Below, in pieces: positions 15,160 to 23,948 of a stretch of 32,643 bases of DNA. The notes under the pieces were generated by a model, which saw nothing but the letters and a program-made list of their open reading frames with translations, had not been told where the DNA came from and searched no databases. Source of the stretch: an uncultured Prevotellaceae bacterium (GTDB taxonomy: Bacteria > Bacteroidota > Bacteroidia > Bacteroidales > Bacteroidaceae); the NCBI GenBank assembly GCA_902792635.1, contig CADBAG010000030.1, positions 1-32,643 of the forward strand, read 5' to 3'. The position numbers were made by a program, and so were the translations under genes. Positions within the stretch are counted from its first letter, which is position 1. Every line of letters starts with the position of its first letter.

Positions 15160-16500
15160 TTATTGAGCTTTGTGCTTAGCCGGCTTGAAGACCAGTGCAA
15201 AAGCCAGGCCTACTGCAAGGGCAAAGCCTGCAAAGATGAACCAACATGCCTGCCAGTCGCCCATGAGGTAAGACGATCCTCCTCTGTCGGTCCATGAGCA
15301 GAAATGATTGACAATGGCGCCCGCAGAGAGTGTACCTATGGTTGCTCCGATACCATTTGTCATCAGCATGAACAGTCCTTGTGCGGAAGCTTTTACTGAA
15401 GGATCGCACTCCTTGTCTACAAAGATGCCGCCCGACACATTGAAGAAGTCGAAGGCCACACCATAGACGATACAGGAGAGAATGAAGAACAATACACCGG
15501 GCATCGTGGGATTGCCTACTCCGAAGAAACCGAAGCGTAGCACCCAAGCAAACATGGCAATGAGCATGACGCTCTTGATGCCGTAGCGTTTGAGGAAGAA
15601 CGGGATGAGCAGGATGCAGAAGGCTTCACTGACCTGTGAGATGGAGGTCAGCAGCGTGGCGTTGCTTGCTGCAAAAGACGAGGCGATGACTGGATCGCTG
15701 CTGCCTTGGAAACTGGAAATGAAAGGACCCGCAAAGCTGTTCGTCACCTGCAAGGACATTCCCAACAATGCCGAGAAGATGAAGAACAAAGCCATGCGGC
15801 GATCTTTGAAGAGCTTGAAAGCATCTAAGCCAAAGAGCTCCATCAGCGTCTTCTTTTGCGGCTCGGCTTCTCTTACGATGCGGCATTGAGGAAGGGTGAA
15901 GACGTAGAAGAACATGATAAGGCTCAGAATGCCTGAAACAAAAAACTGATTATAGGTATACTGGAACTTGTGTGCGTTCTGTGCGAGGGTCATGGAGAAT
16001 GAGCCATTGTCCCATACAGCGCAGTTGACGAACCACATGACGATGATGAATCCCACAGTACCGCAAGAGCGGATCGGTGGAAAGTCAGTGACTGTATCTC
16101 CTCCGTTGTTCTTCAGAACCGTGAACGCTGTCGTGTTGGTCAAAGCAAGCGTCGGCATGTAGAATGCGACACTCAGTGTATAAAGTGCGATGAACAAAGA
16201 CTTATTCGGTATCTCATTGCCAAATCCTGCCGACATGCCCATGGCCCACAAGCATAGCATGAAACCTCCTGCGAGCAGATGGCAGATGCCCAAGAGCTTC
16301 TGAGGTTGAATCCACTTGTCGGCTACGATACCGATGAGGGTCGGCATGAAAATTGAAACGATGCCTTGAATGGCATAGAACCATGAGATCTCTGCTCCTA
16401 AGCCTGCTACGCCTAAGTAGTTGCCCATACATGTAAGATAAGCGCCCCAAACGCCAAACTCAAGGAACGTCAACACTGATAAACGTATTTTCAAGTTCAT
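15160..16500 (-). CDS. Nucleoside:H+ symporter family MFS transporter (NupG-like)
   Basis: A 446-residue, 12-segment membrane protein. The N-terminus KIRLSVLTFLEFGVWGAYLT and the motif GIVADKWIQPQKLLGICH resemble the NupG/XapB nucleoside symporter family, as do TDFPPIRSCGTVGF and the long stretch from GVAFDFFNVSGGIFVDKECD to SAQGLFMLMTNGIGA. It probably imports nucleosides. It heads a tight run with the BFN and rsmE genes. A -7 element (16574-16581, minus) lies 74 bases before the ATG. Confidence 0.88.
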   Translation of the reverse strand: MNLKIRLSVLTFLEFGVWGAYLTCMGNYLGVAGLGAEISWFYAIQGIVSIFMPTLIGIVADKWIQPQKLLGICHLLAGGFMLCLWAMGMSAGFGNEIPNKSLFIALYTLSVAFYMPTLALTNTTAFTVLKNNGGDTVTDFPPIRSCGTVGFIIVMWFVNCAVWDNGSFSMTLAQNAHKFQYTYNQFFVSGILSLIMFFYVFTLPQCRIVREAEPQKKTLMELFGLDAFKLFKDRRMALFFIFSALLGMSLQVTNSFAGPFISSFQGSSDPVIASSFAASNATLLTSISQVSEAFCILLIPFFLKRYGIKSVMLIAMFAWVLRFGFFGVGNPTMPGVLFFILSCIVYGVAFDFFNVSGGIFVDKECDPSVKASAQGLFMLMTNGIGATIGTLSAGAIVNHFCSWTDRGGSSYLMGDWQACWFIFAGFALAVGLAFALVFKPAKHKAQ

Positions 16501-16573
16501 AAAAGTACCTGTTTCTATTGTTTTCTATTCGTTCTTTTTATTGTTCGTAAAGCCATTGTTTGCTTTCGACATG

Positions 16574-16581
16574 CAAAAATA
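16574..16581 (-). promoter_or_regulatory. Candidate -7 element for the nupG-like operon
   Basis: The minus strand reads TATTTTTG, matching TAnnTTTG. No TTG lies at the standard distance, so confidence is limited. Confidence 0.4.
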
Positions 16582-16646
16582 CGCATAATAATTGATATAC
16601 GACGAAGTTTCGATGCAAAGTTTATTGTATTTTTAGTGTTAAAAAT

Positions 16647-16677
16647 TTGGTAAGTAGAGTAAAAACCTTTATTTTTG
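16647..16677 (+). promoter_or_regulatory. Promoter of the sigma factor gene
   Basis: TTG at 16647-16649 and TATTTTTG at 16670-16677 have a 20-base spacer, a full match to the Bacteroidota housekeeping promoter. The leader before ATG 16759 is about 75 bases. Confidence 0.7.
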
Positions 16678-16758
16678 CAGCATAAAACATGAAATAACAA
16701 GAAAAATAACGTTTGCCTATAGGATAGACTTTTACTTCTTTAATAAAAAGAGACATCA

Positions 16759-17367
16759 ATGAAGGATTCAATGAAGACCCTTACAGCTTTGACTGATGAG
16801 GAGTTGGCGGTGCGCTACATGGATGGGGATAACGAAGCGTTTGACCTGTTGCTGAAGCATAACCAGTCGAAACTCTTCACCTATATATTTTTTATGGTCC
16901 ACGATGAGGAAAAGGCAAACGACTTTTTTCAGGACACATTCATCAAGATAATCACGAAATTGCAGGATGGTATGTATTCTCCATCCGGTAAGTTCCTGGC
17001 ATGGTGTATGCGTATTGCGCATAACGTCATTATGGATGAGTATCGCAATGAGCGCAGTAGTAAGATTGTTGAGCCAACAGAAGACAACGATCTGTCTAAT
17101 CTCAAGGTCGATAGTGTGCAGGAGACAAACAGAGAGATTGAGATTATTAATAGTCAGGTACTGAAAGATGTAAAGAAGATGATGAACAATCTTCCAGCAT
17201 CTCAACGCGAGGTCGTCTACATGCGCTTTTTCCAGCAGATGTCTTTCAAGGAGATAGCTGCTACTACAAATGTTAGTATCAACACATCGTTGGGCAGAAT
17301 GAGGTATGCCGTGCTCAACATGCGCAAAATGGCACGTGAACACGGCATACACTTGGATCTTTACTAA
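16759..17367 (+). CDS. RNA polymerase sigma-70 family factor (ECF-like)
   Basis: 202 residues. Region 2 runs over about 28-100 (DLLLKHNQSKLFTYIFFMV, DFFQDTFIKIITKL, FLAWCMRIAHNVIMDEYR) and region 4 over about 140-190 (LPASQREVVYMRFFQQMSFK, EIAATTNVSINTSLGRMRYA). A short acidic linker joins them, with no region 1 or 3, as in ECF sigma factors. No anti-sigma gene or FecR/SusCD partner is adjacent, so it is likely controlled in another way. ATG 16759 is used; a second Met at codon 5 is also possible. It carries its own promoter. Confidence 0.9.
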   Translation: MKDSMKTLTALTDEELAVRYMDGDNEAFDLLLKHNQSKLFTYIFFMVHDEEKANDFFQDTFIKIITKLQDGMYSPSGKFLAWCMRIAHNVIMDEYRNERSSKIVEPTEDNDLSNLKVDSVQETNREIEIINSQVLKDVKKMMNNLPASQREVVYMRFFQQMSFKEIAATTNVSINTSLGRMRYAVLNMRKMAREHGIHLDLY

Positions 17368-17372
17368 ATTTT

Positions 17373-17413
17373 TGAAGTTCTGAAGTTTAGAAGTTCATAA
17401 GTTCATAAGTTTA
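17373..17413. repeat. AAGTTC[A/T]-rich tandem repeat between convergent genes
   Basis: Short units such as GAAGTTCTGAAGTTTA and GAAGTTCATAAGTTCATAAG follow one another between the sigma factor stop and the leuB stop. No stable terminator hairpin was seen. Confidence 0.55.
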
Positions 17414-18472
17414 GTGCTCATCAATATACTTGGCAATCCACTCGCCCACCTCTTTGGTGCCGTAGTGCTTGCCACCTTCAACCTGGATTTCAGGCGTGCG
17501 GACATTGTTCACAAGGCTTGCATCGCAGGCTTTGCGAATAGCTGCACCCTCTTCCTTCAGGCCGAAGTGCTCAAGGAGCATGGCAGCAGAAAGAATCTCT
17601 GCAAGTGGGTTAGCAATATTCTTGCCGGCAGCCTGTGGCCATGAGCCGTGAACAGGCTCGAAGAGCGGTGTATGCTCACCAAGCGATGCAGAAGGCTGTA
17701 GACCCATAGAACCGGTGATAGCTGATGTCTCATCGGTAAGGATATCTCCAAAGGTGTTTTCTGTGACGATGACATCGAAGAAGCGAGGCTCTGTGAGCAC
17801 GCGCATCGAAGCGTTGTCGATGAACATATAGTCAACTGTTACCTCAGGATACTTCGGCTCCATCTCTTTGGCGATCTGTCTCCACAGGCGTGAACTTGCG
17901 AGGACGTTAGCCTTATCAACCACTGTCAAGTGCTTGTTACGGCGCATAGCGAAGTCAAAGGCGACCTTCAGAATGCGCTCAATCTCGGGACGATAATAGA
18001 TATCGGTATCGTAAGCCTTCTCATTGTCCTGATATTTCTCACCGAAATACATACCACCCGTCAGCTCGCGGATGACAACGAAGTCAGCACCCTTGATGAG
18101 TTCCTCTTTCAGAGGGCTCTTGTGAAGGAGGCAGTCGAAAGTAGCCACAGGGCGAACGTTAGCGAAGAGGCCGAGCTTCTTACGCATAGCGAGTAGACCT
18201 GTCTCAGGACGTACCTTCAACGTAGGATTGTTATCGAAACGAGGATCGCCTACAGCAGCGAAGAGCACGGCGTCAGCATCCATGCAAGTCTTGAAGGTCT
18301 CGTCAGGGAACGGATCACCACAAGCGTCGATGCCATGGGCACCGCAGATAGCCTCTTTGTAAGTGAAGGTGTGACCGAACTTCTTGGCAATCACATTCAA
18401 TACGTTGATAGCCTCAGGCATGATCTCCGGACCAATACCATCGCCCGGCAGTACAGCAATTTTCAGATTCAT
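17411..18472 (-). CDS. leuB: 3-isopropylmalate dehydrogenase
   Basis: LeuB oxidises and decarboxylates 3-isopropylmalate to 2-oxoisocaproate with NAD+. The 353 residues show [16 protein letters not shown], the substrate Arg region ([17 protein letters not shown]), [24 protein letters not shown], and the metal/cofactor segment [20 protein letters not shown]. The NAD-binding [18 protein letters not shown] is near residue 273. It is the last gene of the leu operon, 34 bases after the second synthase. It may also act on methylmalate if a citramalate route operates. Confidence 0.96.
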   Translation of the reverse strand: MNLKIAVLPGDGIGPEIMPEAINVLNVIAKKFGHTFTYKEAICGAHGIDACGDPFPDETFKTCMDADAVLFAAVGDPRFDNNPTLKVRPETGLLAMRKKLGLFANVRPVATFDCLLHKSPLKEELIKGADFVVIRELTGGMYFGEKYQDNEKAYDTDIYYRPEIERILKVAFDFAMRRNKHLTVVDKANVLASSRLWRQIAKEMEPKYPEVTVDYMFIDNASMRVLTEPRFFDVIVTENTFGDILTDETSAITGSMGLQPSASLGEHTPLFEPVHGSWPQAAGKNIANPLAEILSAAMLLEHFGLKEEGAAIRKACDASLVNNVRTPEIQVEGGKHYGTKEVGEWIAKYIDEH

Positions 18473-18506
18473 GATTATGTGTTATGTTTAATTTATTCTT
18501 TATTAT

Positions 18507-20060
18507 TTATTCTTTAGCGAATGCGCTCGCTTCTTCCTCAACCATGTTCAGCATCTTGATGGTAGCCTGTATAGCTGCTTCCGTTTGGTCTGCATCGAGA
18601 CCGCGTGTGCGCCACTGCTTCTCACCGTCATTCCATGTGATGACAGTCTGAACAAGGGCATCGGTACGGCCACCGGGAGGAATAGTTACTGCATAATTCT
18701 GCAAGAGCGGGAACGTGCGGTTAAGCTTCTCCTTATAGATCTTACGGAGCGCTTTCACGAAGGCATCGTATTGACCGTCACCGGTAGAGTCGGCCTCATA
18801 TTCCTTTCCGTTGATGCTCACCTTCAGACTTGCTATAGGCTTCAGGCCATAACTCGTTGATACCATGTAGCTGACGAGCTTCACCTTCTGCTCAGGTGTA
18901 GAGTGCTTGAGCACATCGCTGACGATGTAAGGCAGATCATCTTGTGTGACGAGCTGCTTGCGGTCGCCGAGCTCCGTGATTCGCTGGGTGACAGCTTTCG
19001 TCTGATCCTTTGTCAGTTCCAGACCTAAATCCTCAAGGTTTCGGATGATGTTTGCCTTGCCAGAATTTTTGCCAAGCGCAAACTCACGGTGTCTGCCAAA
19101 ACGCTCAGGCACCAGGGCATTACTATAAAGATGTGCTTTGTTATCGCCATCTGCATGAACACCGGCAACCTGCGTGAAGACGTTCTCACCGATGACAGGA
19201 GTGTTGGGAGAATAGCCGATGCCACTGTATCCTGCAACGATGTTACTGATCTCCATCAGTGTCGACTCATCGATATGCTCCTTGACATGCATTTGGTCTT
19301 TGAGCATCACATGGATACTGCTCAGAGGCGCATTACCGCAGCGCTCACCGAGTCCGTTGACGGTGACGTGAAGTCCGGTACAACCGGCTTCTACAGCCAT
19401 CAAAGAGTTGCCTACAGCCATATCGTAGTCGTTATGGGCATGGAACTCAAACTTTGCTCCTGGATAGCGGTCGGTCATGGCTTTCATGTACTCGTAGGAG
19501 TTGAGGGGATTGAGAATGCCGAGTGTATCAGGCAACAGATATCTCAGAATGCCCTCGTCTTTGAGTGAGTCCATCATGTTCCAGACATAATCGCGACTAT
19601 CGCGCATACCTTGCGACCAATCCTCTAAGTAGAGGTTTACATCCATGCCTTTGGAATGGGCATAAGCGATAACCTCTTTGATGTCTGCGATATGTTGTTC
19701 GGGGGTCTTCTTCAGTTGATACTGACAGTGGCGAAGTGAACCTTTGGCAAGAAGATTGATAGTCTTGCATCCACATTCTGTAATCCAGTCAACCGACTTT
19801 GTTCCATCTACGAAGCCGAGCACCTCTACCCTATTGAGCATATCGTGCTGACGGGCGTAGTTGCATATCATCCTGACTGCATCCTTTTCACCTTCAGAAA
19901 CACGTGCTGAAGCTACCTCTACGCGGTCTACTCCGACTTCGGAGAGCAGATAACGAGCTATCATGAGTTTCTCATGAGGAAGGAAACTCACGCCGTTGGT
20001 CTGCTCACCGTCGCGTAGGGTGCAGTCCATGATTTCTACTTCACGAACTTTGTTTGTCAT
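18507..20060 (-). CDS. Second isopropylmalate synthase-like enzyme, probable citramalate synthase
   Basis: 517 residues: an HMGL-like TIM barrel (IMDCTLRDGEQTNGVSF, metal-binding FHAHNDYDMAVGN, VTVNGLGERCGNAPLSS) plus a C-terminal LeuA regulatory (allosteric) domain (about 395-505, with STGDGQYDAFVKALRKIY and IPPGGRTDALVQTVITW). It is clearly divergent from the LeuA at 22079-23581 in the same operon. The family condenses acetyl-CoA with an oxoacid. The presence of a full LeuA makes a different substrate likely; pyruvate (citramalate, towards isoleucine) is the best guess. Homocitrate-type activity is a weaker alternative. It starts 2 bases after leuD. Confidence 0.8.
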   Translation of the reverse strand: MTNKVREVEIMDCTLRDGEQTNGVSFLPHEKLMIARYLLSEVGVDRVEVASARVSEGEKDAVRMICNYARQHDMLNRVEVLGFVDGTKSVDWITECGCKTINLLAKGSLRHCQYQLKKTPEQHIADIKEVIAYAHSKGMDVNLYLEDWSQGMRDSRDYVWNMMDSLKDEGILRYLLPDTLGILNPLNSYEYMKAMTDRYPGAKFEFHAHNDYDMAVGNSLMAVEAGCTGLHVTVNGLGERCGNAPLSSIHVMLKDQMHVKEHIDESTLMEISNIVAGYSGIGYSPNTPVIGENVFTQVAGVHADGDNKAHLYSNALVPERFGRHREFALGKNSGKANIIRNLEDLGLELTKDQTKAVTQRITELGDRKQLVTQDDLPYIVSDVLKHSTPEQKVKLVSYMVSTSYGLKPIASLKVSINGKEYEADSTGDGQYDAFVKALRKIYKEKLNRTFPLLQNYAVTIPPGGRTDALVQTVITWNDGEKQWRTRGLDADQTEAAIQATIKMLNMVEEEASAFAKE

Positions 20061-20062
20061 GC

Positions 20063-20656
20063 TTATTTATGTGCTTTTTCCCAAGCCTCAACCTTATCGC
20101 GGTTTTGGACCAGGAAATCGACATCGTCCAGACCATTCTCCAGACAATGTTTCTTATAACCATTTATCTCGAAATGCTCACTGTGACCAGTAGCAAGGTT
20201 CGTGACAGTCTGATTGGGGAGATCCACACGCACCTGTGTCTTGTGGTCCTTGTTGATGCTGTCGAAGAGTTCTTTGAGGAAAGGCTCAGAGACGACGACG
20301 GGCAACACAAAATTGTTGAGTTCATTGTTCTTATGGATATCAGCGAAGAAAGAGCTGATGACCACGCGGAAGCCATAGCCTGCGATAGCCCAGGCAGCGT
20401 GCTCACGGGAGGAGCCGGAACCGAAGTTCTTGCCTGCCACGAGGATGACAGCATCCTTGAAGTCGGGGTTGTTGAGCACGAAGTCCTTCTTCTCTGAACC
20501 GTCAGCATTGAAGCGCCAGTCGTGGAAGAGGTAAGGACCGAAGCCGTCTTTCTGGGTCAGCTTCAGATAGCGTGCGGGGATAATCTGGTCTGTATCAACG
20601 TTCTCTAAAGGAAGAGGGACACAGGTGGATGTTATGATATTAAATTTCTGCTTCAT
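20063..20656 (-). CDS. leuD: 3-isopropylmalate dehydratase small subunit
   Basis: LeuD is the swivel subunit of isopropylmalate isomerase and forms the active site with LeuC. The 197 residues contain VPLPLENVDTDQIIPARYLK, ILVAGKNFGSGSSREHAAWA and FRVVISSFFADIHKNNELN, all family hallmarks. It lies 2 bases after leuC and 2 bases before the second synthase gene. Confidence 0.96.
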   Translation of the reverse strand: MKQKFNIITSTCVPLPLENVDTDQIIPARYLKLTQKDGFGPYLFHDWRFNADGSEKKDFVLNNPDFKDAVILVAGKNFGSGSSREHAAWAIAGYGFRVVISSFFADIHKNNELNNFVLPVVVSEPFLKELFDSINKDHKTQVRVDLPNQTVTNLATGHSEHFEINGYKKHCLENGLDDVDFLVQNRDKVEAWEKAHK

Positions 20657-20658
20657 GA

Positions 20659-22050
20659 TTAAAGAGTTCTGGGATCAGTGATTTTACCTGTTATTGCAGC
20701 GGCAGCAGCCACGAGTGGGCTTGCGAGAATCGTACGGCTGCCGGGACCCTGACGTCCTTCGAAGTTACGGTTGCTCGTAGAGACGCTATACTTACCAGCT
20801 GGCACCTTATCGTCGTTCATTGCTAAGCAAGCCGAGCAACCCGGCTGACGGATAGCAAAGCCTGCCTCATTCAACACCTTGTCGAGGCCTTCCTCCTTGA
20901 TCTGCTTGGCCACGAGATGAGAGCCGGGAACGAGCCATGCCACGACGTTGTCAGCCTTGTGATGGCCTTTCACGATATTGGCGAAAGCACGGAAGTCTTC
21001 GATACGGCCATTGGTGCAAGCACCGAGGAACACGTAGTCGATAGGATGACCGAGAAGCTTTTCACCCGGTGTGAAGCCCATATACTTAAGGCTCTTCTCA
21101 AAGCCTGCACGCTCAGCCTCAGGAATCTCGTCGAGCGTAGGAATGGTACCATTGATGCCGATGCCCATACCCGGGTTCGTACCGTAGGTGATACGCGGCT
21201 CAATATCCTCAGCATTGAAGGTCAGTTCCTTGTCGAAGACTGCATCGTCACCACTCTTCAATGTCTTCCAGTAAGCCACAGCCTTGTCCCAGTCGGCACC
21301 CTTAGGCGCATATTCGCGGCCTTTCAGATAGTCGAATGTTGTCTCATCAGGAGCTACGAAACCACCGCGGGCTCCCATCTCAATAGAGAGGTTGCAGAGA
21401 GTGAGGCGGCCGTCCATAGACATGTCGCGGACCACGTCACCGGCATATTCAACGAAGTAACCTGTTGCACCGGAAGTAGTGAGCTGGCTCATCAGATAGA
21501 GGGCTACATCCTTGGCGGTAACACCCGGTTTGAGCTTTCCGTTTACGTTGATACGCATCGACTTCGGCTTCTGCTGCAGGATGCACTGGGAAGCGAGCAC
21601 CATCTCAACCTCAGAGGTACCGATACCGAAAGCAACGGCACCTACAGCACCGTGGGTTGATGTATGACTGTCACCGCAGACGATTGTCATTCCAGGAAGA
21701 GACAGACCTTTCTCAGGGCCGATGACATGGATGATACCGTTGTCTTCGGTATTCATCTTGAACTCAGTAAGACCGAACTCCTCACAGTTCTTGTCGAGGG
21801 TATCAACCTGTTTGCGGCCTACGGGGTCAGCAATAGGTTTGTCCTGATCGTGAGTCTGAATATTGTGGTCGGGCATGAAGAAGTTCTGCTTCGGGCGGAA
21901 CACCTTCAGTCCGCGCTGGCGCAGACCGTCGAAAGCCTGAGGAGTAGTCACCTCATGACCATAGAGACGGTCAATGTAAAGTTGTGTGGGACCGTCCTTG
22001 ACAATCTGCACAACGTGACTGTCCCAAATCTTATCAAAAAGTGTATTCAT
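20659..22050 (-). CDS. leuC: 3-isopropylmalate dehydratase large subunit
   Basis: LeuC carries the 4Fe-4S cluster that isomerises 2- to 3-isopropylmalate. The 463 residues include [38 protein letters not shown], and the three cluster cysteines C345 (GACTNGR), C405 and C408 (GCSACLAMN). The C-terminal [17 protein letters not shown] is typical. The gap to leuA is 28 bases and to leuD 2 bases. Confidence 0.96.
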   Translation of the reverse strand: MNTLFDKIWDSHVVQIVKDGPTQLYIDRLYGHEVTTPQAFDGLRQRGLKVFRPKQNFFMPDHNIQTHDQDKPIADPVGRKQVDTLDKNCEEFGLTEFKMNTEDNGIIHVIGPEKGLSLPGMTIVCGDSHTSTHGAVGAVAFGIGTSEVEMVLASQCILQQKPKSMRINVNGKLKPGVTAKDVALYLMSQLTTSGATGYFVEYAGDVVRDMSMDGRLTLCNLSIEMGARGGFVAPDETTFDYLKGREYAPKGADWDKAVAYWKTLKSGDDAVFDKELTFNAEDIEPRITYGTNPGMGIGINGTIPTLDEIPEAERAGFEKSLKYMGFTPGEKLLGHPIDYVFLGACTNGRIEDFRAFANIVKGHHKADNVVAWLVPGSHLVAKQIKEEGLDKVLNEAGFAIRQPGCSACLAMNDDKVPAGKYSVSTSNRNFEGRQGPGSRTILASPLVAAAAAITGKITDPRTL

Positions 22051-22078
22051 AATGTTTTATGATTTTCCCTGGATGATA

Positions 22079-23581
22079 TTATTTATTTCTGAATTTGTTG
22101 ATACAATCGAGGTAAGCCTCAACTGATGCGGTCACGATATCGGTGTTAGCACCAAAGCCATAGTAGACGTGACCATCGTACTCCACCTGCATGTGCACCT
22201 TACCTACATCGTCAGAACCCTGCGTGATAGCCTGGATGGTGAACTCCTTCAGTGTCATCGACTTGTGGATGATACGCTTCAGTGCTTTGATGGCTGCATC
22301 AACAGGACCATTGCCTGTAGCGCTCTCTTCGAACTTCTGACCTGCAATATCGAGACCGATGCTTGCTACGTTGCGGATACCCTTACCTGCCGTAACCTGG
22401 AGGTAGTCGAGCTTCACAGAGTGAGCAGCAGCCTTGTCGGCGCCAGCGAGCATCAGTACATCGTCGTCGGTAATCTCCTTCTTCTTATCAGCAAGCTTGA
22501 GGAACTCCTCGTAAATCTTGTCGAGACGCTCGGGATCTTTGATGTCAACGCCATTGACCTCCAAACGATACTTCAGAGCTGCACGACCAGAACGTGCGGT
22601 GAGCACAATCTCGTTGTTCTCCAAGCCGATATCCTTCGGATCGATAATCTCGTAGGTCTGCACATTCTTCAGCACGCCATCCTGATGGATACCAGATGAG
22701 TGAGCGAAGGCGTTGCGGCCCACGATAGCCTTGTTGGGCTGAACAGGCATGTTCATCAAAGAAGAAACCATGCGAGATATCGGATAGATCTTGCGGGTAT
22801 TGATGTTCGTGTCAATACCGATGTTCTTATGGCACTTCAGAATCATGGCTATCTCCTCAAGGGCAGTGTTACCTGCGCGCTCACCGATGCCGTTGATTGT
22901 CACCTCCACCTGGCGGGCGCCGTTCAGTACACCTTCCAGTGTGTTGGCTGTAGCCATGCCAAGATCGTTGTGGCAGTGAGTAGAGATAACTGCCTTGTCG
23001 ATATTATCGACGTGCTCCTTCAGATACTTGATCTTAGCACCATACTCATTGGGCAAGCAGTAACCAGTGGTATCGGGGATATTCACCACTGTGGCACCAG
23101 CTTTGATGACAGCCTCAATGACACGAGCGAGATACTCGTTATCCGTGCGGCCTGCGTCCTCAGCATAGAACTCTACGTCCTCTACGTACTTCTTCGCATA
23201 CGCTACGGCGCGTACGGCACGCTCCAGGATGTCTTCACGGTTACTGTTGAACTTATACTTAATATGATAGTCGCTTGTTCCCAGACCGGTGTGGATTCTC
23301 TTGTGCTTGGCATATTGCAGGGCTTCGGCTGCGCAGTCGATATCCTTCTCTACGGCACGTGTCAGTGCACAGATTGTAGGCCATGTAACAGCCTTACTGA
23401 TTTCCACCACCGAATTGAAATCGCCGGGCGAGGAGATGGGGAAGCCGGCCTCAATGACGTCAACACCTAAGAGTTCAAGCTGCTTGGCAACTTGAATCTT
23501 CTCTACTGTGTTCAATTGGCATCCGGGCACTTGCTCACCATCACGGAGCGTTGTGTCAAAAATATAAAGTCTCTCACTCAT
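22079..23581 (-). CDS. leuA: 2-isopropylmalate synthase
   Basis: LeuA condenses 2-oxoisovalerate with acetyl-CoA, the first committed leucine step. The 500 residues open with [18 protein letters not shown] and [14 protein letters not shown]. They have the metal motif [32 protein letters not shown] and [15 protein letters not shown], and end with a full LeuA allosteric domain (from about residue 370; [34 protein letters not shown]). First structural gene after the attenuator; 75 bases separate its start from the terminator stem. Confidence 0.96.
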   Translation of the reverse strand: MSERLYIFDTTLRDGEQVPGCQLNTVEKIQVAKQLELLGVDVIEAGFPISSPGDFNSVVEISKAVTWPTICALTRAVEKDIDCAAEALQYAKHKRIHTGLGTSDYHIKYKFNSNREDILERAVRAVAYAKKYVEDVEFYAEDAGRTDNEYLARVIEAVIKAGATVVNIPDTTGYCLPNEYGAKIKYLKEHVDNIDKAVISTHCHNDLGMATANTLEGVLNGARQVEVTINGIGERAGNTALEEIAMILKCHKNIGIDTNINTRKIYPISRMVSSLMNMPVQPNKAIVGRNAFAHSSGIHQDGVLKNVQTYEIIDPKDIGLENNEIVLTARSGRAALKYRLEVNGVDIKDPERLDKIYEEFLKLADKKKEITDDDVLMLAGADKAAAHSVKLDYLQVTAGKGIRNVASIGLDIAGQKFEESATGNGPVDAAIKALKRIIHKSMTLKEFTIQAITQGSDDVGKVHMQVEYDGHVYYGFGANTDIVTASVEAYLDCINKFRNK

Positions 23582-23656
23582 GATATTGTGAAATGTTTAA
23601 TGTTGTTGTTCAATGTTTGTCGTTGAGTGTTTATTGTTCACTTATAAATAGCAAAA

Positions 23657-23689
23657 AGGCCTTTCCGCTTACTGGAAGTGGAAAGGCCT
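23657..23689 (-). terminator. Attenuator terminator of the leu operon
   Basis: On the minus strand AGGCCTTTCC pairs with GGAAAGGCCT (10 bp, plus CTT/AAG above a mismatch), followed by a run of T (AAAAA at 23653-23657 on the plus strand). It stands between the leader peptide and leuA. The segment CACTTCCA in its 5' side is exactly complementary to TGGAAGTG in codons 21-24 of the leader frame, giving an alternative antiterminator helix. Confidence 0.88.
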
Positions 23690-23706
23690 CGCTATGGAAT
23701 ATCCTA

Positions 23707-23799
23707 TTACGCATGCACGCACGCCCATTCACTTCCAACCGTATTACGCAGTCGAATGCCTAGAATAATAATGCTAAGGATGGCGATAAGTGCAATCAT
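23707..23799 (-). CDS. Branched-chain amino acid leader peptide
   Basis: ATG at 23799 opens a 30-codon frame: MIALIAILSIIILGIRLR, then NTVGSEWACVHA and TAA. It has seven Ile, four Leu and two Val. Codons 10-12 are three ATT in a row, followed by CTA, GGC, ATT. The antiterminator strand starts about 18 bases after the Ile15 codon, so a ribosome held in the Ile run would leave it free, while a ribosome that goes on to the stop would cover it and let the terminator form. The peptide itself needs no function. Too short for standard gene calling. Confidence 0.85.
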   Translation of the reverse strand: MIALIAILSIIILGIRLRNTVGSEWACVHA

Positions 23800-23865
23800 T
23801 GTTGTATGTCTTTTATGTTGTCCTTCAAACGTTGTATTGAAACGTTATCTTTTTGTTATCGGTTG

Positions 23866-23897
23866 CAAAGGTATACATTTTCGGAGATATAAACAAA
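23866..23897 (-). promoter_or_regulatory. Promoter of the leu operon
   Basis: On the minus strand TTTG (23897-23894) and TACCTTTG (23873-23866) are spaced by 20 bases. The predicted start near 23859 leaves 60 bases before the leader peptide ATG. It lies only 52 bases below the dnaB stop, with no separate dnaB terminator seen. Confidence 0.75.
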
Positions 23898-23948
23898 TAA
23901 TCTGTTATTTTTTTAAGATTATTCGTAATAATCTCTCACTATACTACC

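Noticed and set aside
22700-23470. 256-codon frame opposite leuA
   Set aside because: It is an antisense shadow of leuA.
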